64,000 nt of DNA. Origin: Shinella pollutisoli (GTDB lineage: Bacteria; Pseudomonadota; Alphaproteobacteria; Rhizobiales; Rhizobiaceae). The notes under the pieces were generated by a model. That model was not told where the DNA came from. It saw nothing but the letters and a program-made list of their open reading frames with translations, and searched no databases. The position numbers and the translations under genes were made by a program. Positions 57,390-64,000 of the stretch are shown here, one piece after another. Position 1 is the first letter of the stretch; each line of letters opens with the position of its first letter. The stretch lies in NCBI RefSeq assembly GCF_024609765.1, contig NZ_JANFDG010000024.1, forward strand, positions 1 through 64,000, written 5' to 3'.

Positions 57390-59267
57390 TCAACCGAGAT
57401 AGCGCTGATGACGCACGCCGGAGCGGAACCGGGCGGTCGCGGCACTCACGGATTGCGTGCCGGTGACCTCCGCGGCGCCGACATCCCACCAGACGCCCGA
57501 GCCGATCGACCGCCCGCGCTTCTCGGCCTTGACGACGATGACGCTCGGGCCCGCGGTGCGTCGCGCGGCGGCAAGCGCCGCCTTGAGCTCAGCCTCGTCC
57601 GCCGCGGAGAAGACGGTCGCGCCCATGGACCTCGCATTGGCCGCGTAATCGACCTCGAGATAGGCTCCGTTCGGCTGGAGCGCGTCGTTGTCGCGCGCGC
57701 GGAACTCGTTTCCGAGGTTGTCGATGCCGGTCGAATTCTCCTGCAGGTCGCGGATGCACTGATAGCCGTAGTTCTCGATGACGACGACGGTGATCTTCGC
57801 GTTCTCCTGCACGGCCGTCACGATTTCCGTTGGGCCCATCAGGTAGGTGCCGTCGCCGATGATGGCGAAGACCTCGCCGGCGCCGCTGTCGCCAAGTCTG
57901 GCGCCGATGGCGGCGGGAATCTCGTGGCCCATGGTGGAAAAGCCGAACTCGATGAACGTCTTCGATCCGTTCGAATTGTCCCAGGCCTTGTGGATCTCGC
58001 CGGGCGGCGTGCCCGCTGCCGCGATCACGATATCTCCCGGCGACGTCGCCTCGTTGACGGCCCGGACGATCGTGCCCTGGCTGAGGGGTGCGCCGGGCTC
58101 GACGGCGATATCCGCGCGATAGGCGTCCTTCCACTCCGCCTGCCTTAGGGCGATCTCGGCACGATAGCCGCCCGCGGTCGCGTATTTTCTTGCTTCGAGG
58201 CCGCGGCCGATGCGCTCGAGCGCAAGCCGTGCGTCGGCAACCACCGGCAGCCCGCGCAGCTTGTGGGCGTCGTAGCTGTTCGTGTTGATCGAGATGAAGG
58301 TGGCGTCCGGATTGTGGAAGGCGGAGCGGGAGCCGGTCTGGAAGTCCTGAAGCCGTGTGCCGATGGCGACGACGACGTCGGCCTTCTCCGCGATCCTGCC
58401 CGCAGCCCCCGTGCCCGTGACGCCCATGCCGCCAAGGCAATAGCCGGTGTCCAGGCTGACCCCTTTGCCGGCATGCGTCTCCGCGACGGGGATGCCGAAC
58501 GTGTCGGCGAAGTCGCGCAGCGTGCCCTCGGCCGCCGAATAGCGCACCCCGCCGCCGGCGATGATCAGCGGCGCCCGGGCGTTGGCGAGAATAGCGATCG
58601 CCTCGTCGATGTCGTCCGGCGAAGGCTCGCGCCGGCGGATGACCCAGTTGCGCTCGCGGAAGAACGCGACGGGATAGTCGAAGGCCTCGCCCTCCACGTC
58701 CTGCGGGAACGCGATGGTGACGGCGCCCGTCTCCGCCGGGTCCGTGAGAACGCGCATCGCTTCCGGAAGGGCGGTCAGGAGCTGCTCGGGCCGGGAAATC
58801 CGGTCGAAGAAGCGGCTGACCGGGCGGAGGCAGTCGTTGACCGTCAGGTCGGCCTCGATCGGATGCTCCAGCTGCTGAAGGACGTTGCCGGTCCGGCGGT
58901 GGGCAAACGTGTCGGAGGCGAACAGCAGGACGGGGATCCGGTTGACCGTCGCCGCCGCGGCGCCGGTGATCATGTTGGTCGAACCCGGGCCGATGGAGGC
59001 GGTGCAGGCAAGCGTCGCGCGGCGGTTCTTCGCCTTCGCGTAGCCGATCGCCGAATGGACCATCGCCTGCTCGTTCTTCGGTTGGTAGTAGGGCAGTTCC
59101 TGGCCGTATTCCTCGATCGCCTGGCTGATGGAGGCGACATTGCCGTGGCCGAAGATTCCGAAGATGCCGCCGATCAGGCGTTCCCGCTCCCCGTCCAGGA
59201 TCGAGAATTGCTTCTGCAGGTAGATGATAGCCGCCTGTGCGGCGGTCAGTCTCATGGTGCTCGACAT
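57390..59267 (-). CDS. iolD: 3D-(3,5/4)-trihydroxycyclohexane-1,2-dione hydrolase (IolD family)
   Basis: A thiamine-diphosphate enzyme of 625 residues, close in length to IolD. Start 59267 follows GGGAGGA. IolD marks: MRLTAAQAAIIYLQKQFSIL, GIFGIFGHGNVASISQAIEE, activating glutamate E66 in KNEQAMVHSAIGYAKA, and the cofactor site GDGTYLMGPTEIVTAVQENA followed by IENYGYQCI. In the inositol pathway this enzyme hydrolytically opens the cyclohexane ring to 5-deoxy-glucuronate. It would act after the IolE-like dehydratase. It has an operator-like site upstream and is followed by the SMP-30 gene. Other members of the acetolactate-synthase family are less similar, so this call is strong. Confidence 0.92.
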   Translation of the reverse strand: MSSTMRLTAAQAAIIYLQKQFSILDGERERLIGGIFGIFGHGNVASISQAIEEYGQELPYYQPKNEQAMVHSAIGYAKAKNRRATLACTASIGPGSTNMITGAAAATVNRIPVLLFASDTFAHRRTGNVLQQLEHPIEADLTVNDCLRPVSRFFDRISRPEQLLTALPEAMRVLTDPAETGAVTIAFPQDVEGEAFDYPVAFFRERNWVIRRREPSPDDIDEAIAILANARAPLIIAGGGVRYSAAEGTLRDFADTFGIPVAETHAGKGVSLDTGYCLGGMGVTGTGAAGRIAEKADVVVAIGTRLQDFQTGSRSAFHNPDATFISINTNSYDAHKLRGLPVVADARLALERIGRGLEARKYATAGGYRAEIALRQAEWKDAYRADIAVEPGAPLSQGTIVRAVNEATSPGDIVIAAAGTPPGEIHKAWDNSNGSKTFIEFGFSTMGHEIPAAIGARLGDSGAGEVFAIIGDGTYLMGPTEIVTAVQENAKITVVVIENYGYQCIRDLQENSTGIDNLGNEFRARDNDALQPNGAYLEVDYAANARSMGATVFSAADEAELKAALAAARRTAGPSVIVVKAEKRGRSIGSGVWWDVGAAEVTGTQSVSAATARFRSGVRHQRYLG

Positions 59268-59316
59268 GGGTCCTCCCTGGGCGCCTTCGCGTTGATATTT
59301 TTTCAAATAGACAAAA

Positions 59317-59332
59317 TTGCAAAGCTATGCAA
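59317..59332. promoter_or_regulatory. LacI-type operator between IolD and SDR genes (14 of 16)
   Basis: TTGCAAAGCTATGCAA, with the same half-sites as the perfect copies but AA in the core. It is 50 bases before the IolD start on the minus strand and 90 bases before the SDR start on the plus strand. A further inverted repeat, TGCG-GTATA-CGCA, lies at 59344-59356. Confidence 0.75.
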
Positions 59333-59421
59333 ACTAGATCTTATGCGGTATACGCAAAAATCATCATTTATAACAGGGTGCTTAAGTGCTCTGTCGCGTT
59401 CCAGTCCTGCGAGAGCAAGCT

Positions 59422-60156
59422 ATGCAAAGATTCCTAGGAAAAGTCGCGCTGGTCACCGGCGCATCGACGGGTATTGGATTCGAAACGGTCAGGCGCATGC
59501 GGGACGAGGGTGGAACCGTATACGCCGCCCACCGGCGCGGCGAGCTTGAGCTCGAAGGCGCAAGATCGGTTCGCCTGGATGTCACCGACGAAGGCAACTG
59601 GGAGCGCGTCGTCGCGGACATCCTCGCCGAAGCCGGGCGCCTGGACATCCTGGTGAACAATGCCGGCGTGCGCGAGAGCGGCCTGGTGGAGGAGACGAGC
59701 CTGGAGCAATGGCATCGCCTCATCGATACCAACCTCACGAGCATCTTCCTCGGCTGCCGTGCCGCCGTTCCTGCGATTCGCCGGTCGGGCGGCGGCGCGA
59801 TCGTCAATGTCGGCTCCATCACCGGCATTCGCGGCACCGAGAACATGGCCGCCTACAGCGCTTCGAAAAGCGGCGTCACGTCCTTCACCTCCTCGATGGC
59901 GCTCGATCTCGCCCCCGGCAACATCCGCGTCAATGCCGTATGCCCGGCCGCCATCCGCACGCGCATGGTGACCGGCTGGCTGGATTCGACACCCGACAGC
60001 GAAGCCCTCGAGGCCGCCGTCGTCGCGAAGCACCCCATCGGCCGGATCGGCAGGCCGGAGGAGGTCGCAAGCGTCATCGCCTTCCTGGCGAGCGACGACG
60101 CATCCTTCATGACCGGTCTGTCGATCCCGGTCGATGGCGGCCGAAGCATTCGCTAA
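59422..60156 (+). CDS. Short-chain dehydrogenase/reductase (SDR)
   Basis: An NAD(P)-dependent enzyme of 244 residues. ATG 59422 starts MQRFLGKVALVTGASTGIGF, which is the Rossmann entry; a GTG 36 bases upstream is not needed. NNAGV, NVGSITGIRG with serine, and YSASKSG with tyrosine and lysine are the catalytic motifs, and FMTGLSIPVDGGRSIR closes it. Basic residues after strand 2 (AAHRRGELELE) favour NADP. It heads the plus-strand cyclitol-like operon, ahead of a Gfo/Idh oxidoreductase. It may oxidise a hydroxyl of the ring or of a cleavage product. Confidence 0.9.
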   Translation: MQRFLGKVALVTGASTGIGFETVRRMRDEGGTVYAAHRRGELELEGARSVRLDVTDEGNWERVVADILAEAGRLDILVNNAGVRESGLVEETSLEQWHRLIDTNLTSIFLGCRAAVPAIRRSGGGAIVNVGSITGIRGTENMAAYSASKSGVTSFTSSMALDLAPGNIRVNAVCPAAIRTRMVTGWLDSTPDSEALEAAVVAKHPIGRIGRPEEVASVIAFLASDDASFMTGLSIPVDGGRSIR

Positions 60157-60179
60157 AAGAAGAACCCCGGGAGAACTTC

Positions 60180-61322
60180 ATGGACAGAATTCGGTTCGGC
60201 ATCGTCGGATCCGGCTACATGGCCAAGCTGCACAGCCTGGCCCTGCGCAACATCGGCTGCTATCTCTGGCCGACGCTGCCGCGCATCGAAATGGTCCGCA
60301 TGGCGGACATCGTGGCGGACGCTGCGCGCGAGGGCGCGGCGCGCTGGGGCTGGCAGGATCACACCGCCGACTGGAAAGAGGTGACCCGCGCTCCGGACAT
60401 CGACGTCGTTATCGTGATCACGCCGAACGACAGCCATGCGGAGATCGCGATCGACGCATTCGACCACGGGAAGCACGTGTTCTGCGAAAAGCCGCTCTCG
60501 AACACGGTCGCCGCCGCCGAGCGGATGGCCGAGACGGCGCGGAAATCGGGCAAGGTCAATATCGTCAACTTCTCCTATCGCACCTGGCCGGGCGTCGAGC
60601 TTGCAAGACAGCTCATCCGCGATGGCGAGCTGGGTGATCTGCTTCATTTCGAGGGGCATTTCTTCCAGGATTATGCCGCCGATCCGGGCCTGCCGTTTTC
60701 CTGGCGGTTCGACAGGTCCGTTGCCGGCGGGGGGGCGTTCGGCGATATCGGCTCGCACATCATGGATATCGCATGCGCGCTGATGGGTCCGGTCGAGGCG
60801 ATCGCCGCGCGCTCGACACGGCTCTACGACAGGCGGCCCGCCGAGGCGCCGGATGGACGGGAGGTGACGGTCGACGATCTGACCGCCTCGCTCGTCCAGT
60901 TCTCGAACGGGGCGCTGGGCTCGGTGCATGCTTCCTGGGCCGCGACCGGACACAAGTCCGACCTCAGCTTTTCGGTGACCGGAACGAAAGGCTCGCTGTC
61001 GTTCAGCTGGGAGCGCAATAACGAGCTGCACTTCTTCAGCGCCGCCGACCCCCAGCGAACGGGAGGCTTCCGCCGCATCATGCTGGGAGGCATCCATCCG
61101 GAGGCCGATCCCTTCTGGTATGCGCAGGGGCAGGGGCTCGGCTACGGCGAAGCCTTCGTCGTCACCGCCCGGCGCGCCATCGAGGCCGTGATGCGCAACG
61201 ATCTCAACGCCACCCCCAATTTTCAGCAGGCCTTGCACATCAACCGGGTGATCGCCGGAGCGTACCAGTCCGCCGAAGAGGACCGTTGGGTCAGGATTCC
61301 CGAAACCGCGGCCTTCGGCTGA
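60180..61322 (+). CDS. Gfo/Idh/MocA-family oxidoreductase
   Basis: A 380-residue oxidoreductase. ATG 60180 is used, with GGGAGAA before it. Rossmann motif IRFGIVGSGYMAKLHSLALR, DVVIVITPNDSHAEIAIDAF, then catalytic HVFCEKPLSNTVAAAERM, and the GGGAFGDIGSHIMDIACALM segment with the conserved aspartate and histidine of the family. A C-terminal sheet has WERNNELHF. It follows the SDR gene by 23 bases. It is one of three Gfo/Idh-type genes in this regulon, so different positions of a cyclitol could be oxidised or isomerised by oxidation-reduction. Confidence 0.92.
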   Translation: MDRIRFGIVGSGYMAKLHSLALRNIGCYLWPTLPRIEMVRMADIVADAAREGAARWGWQDHTADWKEVTRAPDIDVVIVITPNDSHAEIAIDAFDHGKHVFCEKPLSNTVAAAERMAETARKSGKVNIVNFSYRTWPGVELARQLIRDGELGDLLHFEGHFFQDYAADPGLPFSWRFDRSVAGGGAFGDIGSHIMDIACALMGPVEAIAARSTRLYDRRPAEAPDGREVTVDDLTASLVQFSNGALGSVHASWAATGHKSDLSFSVTGTKGSLSFSWERNNELHFFSAADPQRTGGFRRIMLGGIHPEADPFWYAQGQGLGYGEAFVVTARRAIEAVMRNDLNATPNFQQALHINRVIAGAYQSAEEDRWVRIPETAAFG

Positions 61323-61364
61323 ACCTGGTGTCGGGGTCGGCAGCGGGCGAAACCGCGGAGCTTA

Positions 61365-61380
61365 ATGCATAGCTATTCAT
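61365..61380. promoter_or_regulatory. Weak operator-like sequence before the hydroxyacid dehydrogenase
   Basis: ATGCATAGCTATTCAT, 12 of 16 bases of the regulon consensus, between the oxidoreductase stop and the small frame at 61392. Placement is right for an internal operator, but the match is the poorest of the set. Confidence 0.35.
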
Positions 61381-61391
61381 CGGAGGGAGAG

Positions 61392-61550
61392 ATGACGCGT
61401 TACGAATTGATAGGGGGCTTGCCGGCGGGTGCCGGGCCGCTGCCCGCCACGAAGATCGAGGGCCCGCCGGTCTCGCTTTGCGCGCCGTCGCCGGCGGCCG
61501 GTCATGGATCAAGGGCCGGATTCCGGGCCTTGGAAAGCGCGAGGTCTTAG
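61392..61550 (+). CDS. Possible 52-residue protein inside the cyclitol-like operon
   Basis: A small frame (MTRYELIGGLPAGAGPLPAT and onwards) with strong GGAGGGAGAG directly before ATG 61392. Its TAG ends 2 bases before the next ATG, so it is placed like a real operon member. It has no homology I can name; the first 30 residues look protein-like, the rest is Ala/Pro/Arg-rich. It may be a small protein, the start of a gene broken by a deletion, or a leader controlling the dehydrogenase gene. Confidence 0.4.
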   Translation: MTRYELIGGLPAGAGPLPATKIEGPPVSLCAPSPAAGHGSRAGFRALESARS

Positions 61551-61552
61551 CC

Positions 61553-62536
61553 ATGGGACGCATCTTCGTAAGCTGGCCGGGCTATAGTGCCCTCGATCCG
61601 GAAACGGGAGCCAGGCTCGCCGCCGCGGGGCACGAGCTCGTCCTGCAGCCGAAAACCGGAAACCGCTCGCCCGAGGAGCTCGCTCTCCTTCTTGAAGATT
61701 GCGATGCGGCGATCGTCTCCACGGACCCCTTCACCCGGGAGGTCCTTGCCGGCAACCGGAACCTGAAGGTGATCGCGCGCGTCGGCGTCGGAACGGATTC
61801 GATCGACCACGAGGCGGCGCGGGAATTCGGCGTGGGCATCTCGATCACCCCCGGGATGAATGCCGAGACCGTGGCCGATCAGGCGCTCGCCATGATCCTC
61901 GGCCTCATCCGGCGGGTCGTCAGCCAGGACCAGGCAGTCAAGGCGGGCCGTTGGGACAGGGTGGGCGAAGCGATGCCGGCGGAGCTCTACAAGAAGACGG
62001 TCGGCCTCGTCGGTGCCGGAAACATCGGCCGGGCGGTCATCCGCAGGCTTCTCGGTTTCGGCACGCGCGTCGTCTATTTCGATGCCCTGGTCGAGCATGT
62101 GGAGGGGGCGACGCGCTGCGTCAGCCTGGACGAACTGCTGGAGACGTCGGACATCGTTTCGCTTCATGCGCCGCTTCTGGCCGAGACGCGCAATCTGATG
62201 AATACGGCGCGCATCGCGCAGATGCGCAAGGGCGCGTACCTCGTGAACACCTCGCGCGGCGGGCTGGTCGACCAGCCCGCACTGTTTTCCGCGCTGCGGT
62301 CGGGCCATCTCGCGGGTGCCGCGCTCGACGTCTTCGAGGTCGAGCCTCCGGGGGCCGAGGCCCTGGCCGGCGTGCCGAACCTGCTGACATCCGCCCATAT
62401 GGGCGGCATCAGCCACGAGTCGGTCGCGAGGATGACGCGATCGGCGACGACCTCCGTGCTGGCGGTGCTGGCAGGCGAGATCCCGGACACCGTCATCAAT
62501 CCTGACGCGCTGCGGGCGCGTTTTGCGGGGGGCTGA
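61553..62536 (+). CDS. D-2-hydroxyacid dehydrogenase (phosphoglycerate dehydrogenase-like)
   Basis: A 327-residue NAD-dependent enzyme. Rossmann GLVGAGNIGRAV at about 151-162, catalytic R235 in VNTSRGGLVD, E264 in DVFEVEPP, and H282 in TSAHMGGISHES, the last replacing the usual TPHxGG. Its substrate is a D-2-hydroxyacid, perhaps formed by aldol cleavage. It is followed 3 bases later by the HpaI-type aldolase gene, suggesting it acts on a related acid. It is unlikely to be a housekeeping serine-biosynthesis enzyme because it lacks the ACT domain. Confidence 0.88.
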   Translation: MGRIFVSWPGYSALDPETGARLAAAGHELVLQPKTGNRSPEELALLLEDCDAAIVSTDPFTREVLAGNRNLKVIARVGVGTDSIDHEAAREFGVGISITPGMNAETVADQALAMILGLIRRVVSQDQAVKAGRWDRVGEAMPAELYKKTVGLVGAGNIGRAVIRRLLGFGTRVVYFDALVEHVEGATRCVSLDELLETSDIVSLHAPLLAETRNLMNTARIAQMRKGAYLVNTSRGGLVDQPALFSALRSGHLAGAALDVFEVEPPGAEALAGVPNLLTSAHMGGISHESVARMTRSATTSVLAVLAGEIPDTVINPDALRARFAGG

Positions 62537-62539
62537 GCC

Positions 62540-63313
62540 ATGCAGAGAACGCTGGCATTCAAGGAGCGCATGCGCGCTCGCGCGCTGACGGTCGGGACGT
62601 GGGTCAAGACGCCCTCCCGCATCGTCACCGAGGTCCTTTCCGGCTCCGTGCTGGACGTGCTTTGCCTCGACGCCGAGCATGCGCCGTTCGACCGCATGGA
62701 CCTCGACGGGGCCGTCCTGTCGGCGCGATCCCTGGACATGCCGGTCCTGGTACGCATCCAGGCGCCGGAGCCGACGCAGATCCTCAATGCGCTCGACCTG
62801 GGCGCCACCGGCATCGTGATCCCCCATGTCCACGACGTCGGCAGGACCCGTGCGCTCGTCTCCTCCTGCCTCTACGGACCGGGAGGGCGCGGCTATGCGG
62901 GCTCGACCCGCGCGGCCGGATATACCAAGGCGAAGATGGCCGACCACATACCGGCGTCGAACCGGCTGACGACGATCGTCGCGCAGATCGAGGATGCCGA
63001 GGCGCTCGCCGTGCTCGACGACCTGATGGCCATCGACGAGATCGACTGCTTCTTCATAGGGCGGGCAGACCTTGCGGTGGCGCTCGGTGCGCCATCGGCG
63101 GCGGCTCCCGAGGTGATCGAGGCGTCCGTCAGGATTTGCGAAGCCGCGTCACGCTTCGGCAAGGCCGTCGGAATGTTCGTTCCCGACCTGAGCGAGATTC
63201 CGAAGTGGAGCGGCCTCGGCGTCAGCCTCTACCTCCTGGAATCCGACCAGGTCTTCCTGCTGAACGGCGCGTCGCGCCTCAGGCAGGCCGTCTACGACGC
63301 CAGCGGTCTGTAA
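62540..63313 (+). CDS. HpcH/HpaI-family class II aldolase
   Basis: A 257-residue metal-dependent aldolase of the HpaI/RhmA group. Active-site residues fit the family: H47 in CLDAEHAPFD, R72 in VLVRIQAPEP, metal ligands E151 in VAQIEDAEA and D177 in FIGRADLAVALG. Members cleave 2-keto-3-deoxy or 4-hydroxy-2-oxo acids to pyruvate and an aldehyde. It closes the plus-strand operon before a strong terminator. Here it would cleave a keto-acid from the ring-opened cyclitol or sugar; the substrate is not known. IolJ, the usual inositol aldolase, is not in the window. Confidence 0.9.
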   Translation: MQRTLAFKERMRARALTVGTWVKTPSRIVTEVLSGSVLDVLCLDAEHAPFDRMDLDGAVLSARSLDMPVLVRIQAPEPTQILNALDLGATGIVIPHVHDVGRTRALVSSCLYGPGGRGYAGSTRAAGYTKAKMADHIPASNRLTTIVAQIEDAEALAVLDDLMAIDEIDCFFIGRADLAVALGAPSAAAPEVIEASVRICEAASRFGKAVGMFVPDLSEIPKWSGLGVSLYLLESDQVFLLNGASRLRQAVYDASGL

Positions 63314-63353
63314 AGGGCAGCGACGATCGCTTCCCGATGGAAGCGGCATGTAT

Positions 63354-63380
63354 GAGGCGCGGCCGGCAATGCCGCGCCTC
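63354..63380 (+). terminator. Rho-independent terminator after the aldolase gene
   Basis: GAGGCGCGGC, loop CGGCAAT, GCCGCGCCTC: a perfect 10-bp stem followed by TTATTGTG. It ends the SDR-to-aldolase operon, so the next gene needs its own promoter. Confidence 0.82.
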
Positions 63381-63547
63381 TTATTGTGTGAGATTCCGAC
63401 GTCGTCCCGATGATTGGCGTGACCTGTGCCTGCCTGACGCAAAACGGAAGCCTCGGCGGAACGCGTATCCAGCCGTCAAATGACGTTCCGGTGTCGGTGA
63501 GTGACCGTTGGAAGTGGCTACGGCAGCTTTATCAATTGCCACGCATC

Positions 63548-63699
63548 ATGCATAATATGCAATAGAGGCAAAGCAGCGCTTAACCTGAACGCTGTGTGCA
63601 TTCGAAAATCACCCGATTTTATGCGGTTTCCTCGATGAATCGGAATAATATCCAAAAACATAATCGTCGCTTCAGTTTTCCTATTTACATAATATGCAA
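63548..63699. promoter_or_regulatory. Pair of operator-like sites before the IolG-like gene
   Basis: ATGCATAATATGCAA at 63548-63562 and TTACATAATATGCAA at 63685-63699 match each other in 13 of 15 bases. They share the nTGCAT/ATGCAA half-sites with the regulon operator, but the spacer is 3 bases, not 4. The first contains the perfect repeat TGCATA-A-TATGCA. The second lies 38 bases before the gene. The 123-base gap between the two would allow looping. Confidence 0.6.
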
Positions 63700-63736
63700 A
63701 TTGATGTTGGCTGTAATCACTCGGTGGGAGGAAACT

Positions 63737-64000
63737 GTGATCAAGATCGCTCTGATGGGGGCCGGCCGGATCGGCGCCCTGCACGCCCGAAATATCGCTG
63801 CAAGCGATGAGGCCCGGATCCATGTCGTCTACGACACCAGCGCCGCTGCCGCGCAGGCGCTGGCCGACCGTTACGGCGCGACGGCCGTCGACAGCGCCGA
63901 CAGGGTGTTCGAGGACGCGCAGGTCGATGCCGTGTTCATCTGCTCGCCCACGGACACGCACGTGCCGTTCTCCGAACGCGCGGTGCGCAGCGGCAAGGCG
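63737..64000 (+). CDS. Inositol 2-dehydrogenase-like Gfo/Idh/MocA oxidoreductase (partial)
   Basis: First 88 codons of a gene that continues past the window. GTG 63737 follows GGGAGG. The Rossmann motif IALMGAGRIGALHARNIAA and the segment DAVFICSPTDTHVPF are close to IolG (inositol 2-dehydrogenase), in particular the CSPTDTH/CTPTDTH signature. The catalytic EKP motif should follow at once but is cut off. With IolE- and IolD-like genes next to it, an inositol or related cyclitol dehydrogenase is the best call. It has its own operator-like control region. Confidence 0.82.
   Translation, partial: MIKIALMGAGRIGALHARNIAASDEARIHVVYDTSAAAAQALADRYGATAVDSADRVFEDAQVDAVFICSPTDTHVPFSERAVRSGKA

Larger units (their letters stand above)
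63314..63736. other. Control region before the IolG-like gene
   Basis: About 420 bases hold a terminator at 63354-63380, then a GC-mixed stretch with no supported gene, and an AT-rich promoter-like part from 63540 to 63736 with two copies of a 15-bp site at 63548 and 63685. No other feature is seen. Confidence 0.7.

Noticed and set aside
59412-59427. Half-operator AAGCTATGCAA at the SDR start codon
   Set aside because: Only the right half-site matches; the ATGCAAAG is explained by the start of the SDR coding sequence.
1-64000. CRISPR arrays, tRNA or rRNA genes, insertion sequences, phage genes and plasmid origin
   Set aside because: No spaced identical repeats, cloverleaf-like sequence, transposase, integrase or rep/par gene was recognised.

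Overview
The window looks like accessory DNA, possibly a megaplasmid or chromid, of a high-GC alphaproteobacterium of the Rhizobiaceae type. The evidence is the density of ABC uptake operons, a chemoreceptor ending in a WEEF tether, an IalB-family protein, rhizobial-type choline/betaine and cyclitol genes, and the alphaproteobacterial habit of packing operons with ATGA/GTGA overlaps. I saw no rRNA, tRNA, CRISPR array or insertion sequence. The organism is an inference, because no phylogenetic marker is present.

Layout. (1) 1-5.5 kb: tail of an FG-GAP-like protein, an IalB-family protein, a long AT-rich spacer, a ProX/ProW/ProV-type (Cho/Opu) transporter operon and a small XRE regulator. (2) 5.8-12.1 kb: a minus-strand branched-chain-amino-acid-type (Liv) operon ending in an Asp/Glu/hydantoin racemase, with a divergent GntR/FCD regulator. 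(3) 12.1-19.2 kb: an M24 peptidase divergent from a complete dipeptide-type ABC operon, then a HAD phosphatase. (4) 19.4-35.4 kb: a signalling island with a FIST protein plus GAF-GGDEF-EAL, a PotD/NspS-like binding protein overlapping a membrane GGDEF-EAL (NspS/MbaA-like), a chemoreceptor, a third membrane GGDEF-EAL, a PAS-PAS-XRE regulator and a kinase/response-regulator pair. (5) 35.8-47.5 kb: one long plus-strand operon with a three-part DeoR regulator, a sugar ABC transporter, enoyl-CoA hydratase, SDR, mutarotase-like protein, SMP-30 protein, a binding-protein-like protein without a signal peptide, and a class III CoA-transferase. (6) 47.6-49.5 kb: LysR with a divergent alpha/beta hydrolase. 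(7) 49.8-64 kb: a LacI-controlled cyclitol-like regulon with ABC importer, two or three Gfo/Idh/MocA oxidoreductases, IolE-like and IolD enzymes, SMP-30 lactonase, SDR, 2-hydroxyacid dehydrogenase and HpaI-type aldolase; the window ends inside an IolG-like gene.

How the parts work together. Region 7 has a recurrent 16-bp operator, TTGCATTGCTATGCAA. It is exact twice, and near matches lie before most of its transcription units, so the local LacI protein probably controls the whole set. Upper steps look like inositol catabolism (dehydrogenase, IolE-like dehydratase, IolD hydrolase), but no IolB, IolC or IolJ is seen; a lactonase, a hydroxyacid dehydrogenase and an aldolase are present instead. 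In region 4, two promoters share the inverted repeat TCAGGTGAyyACCTGA at nearly the same distance (20 and 21 bp) from TGCTAGGCG, which suggests a small regulon of the two-component system. Five binding-protein genes are followed by strong stem-loops before the next gene, consistent with higher expression of binding protein than of membrane parts.
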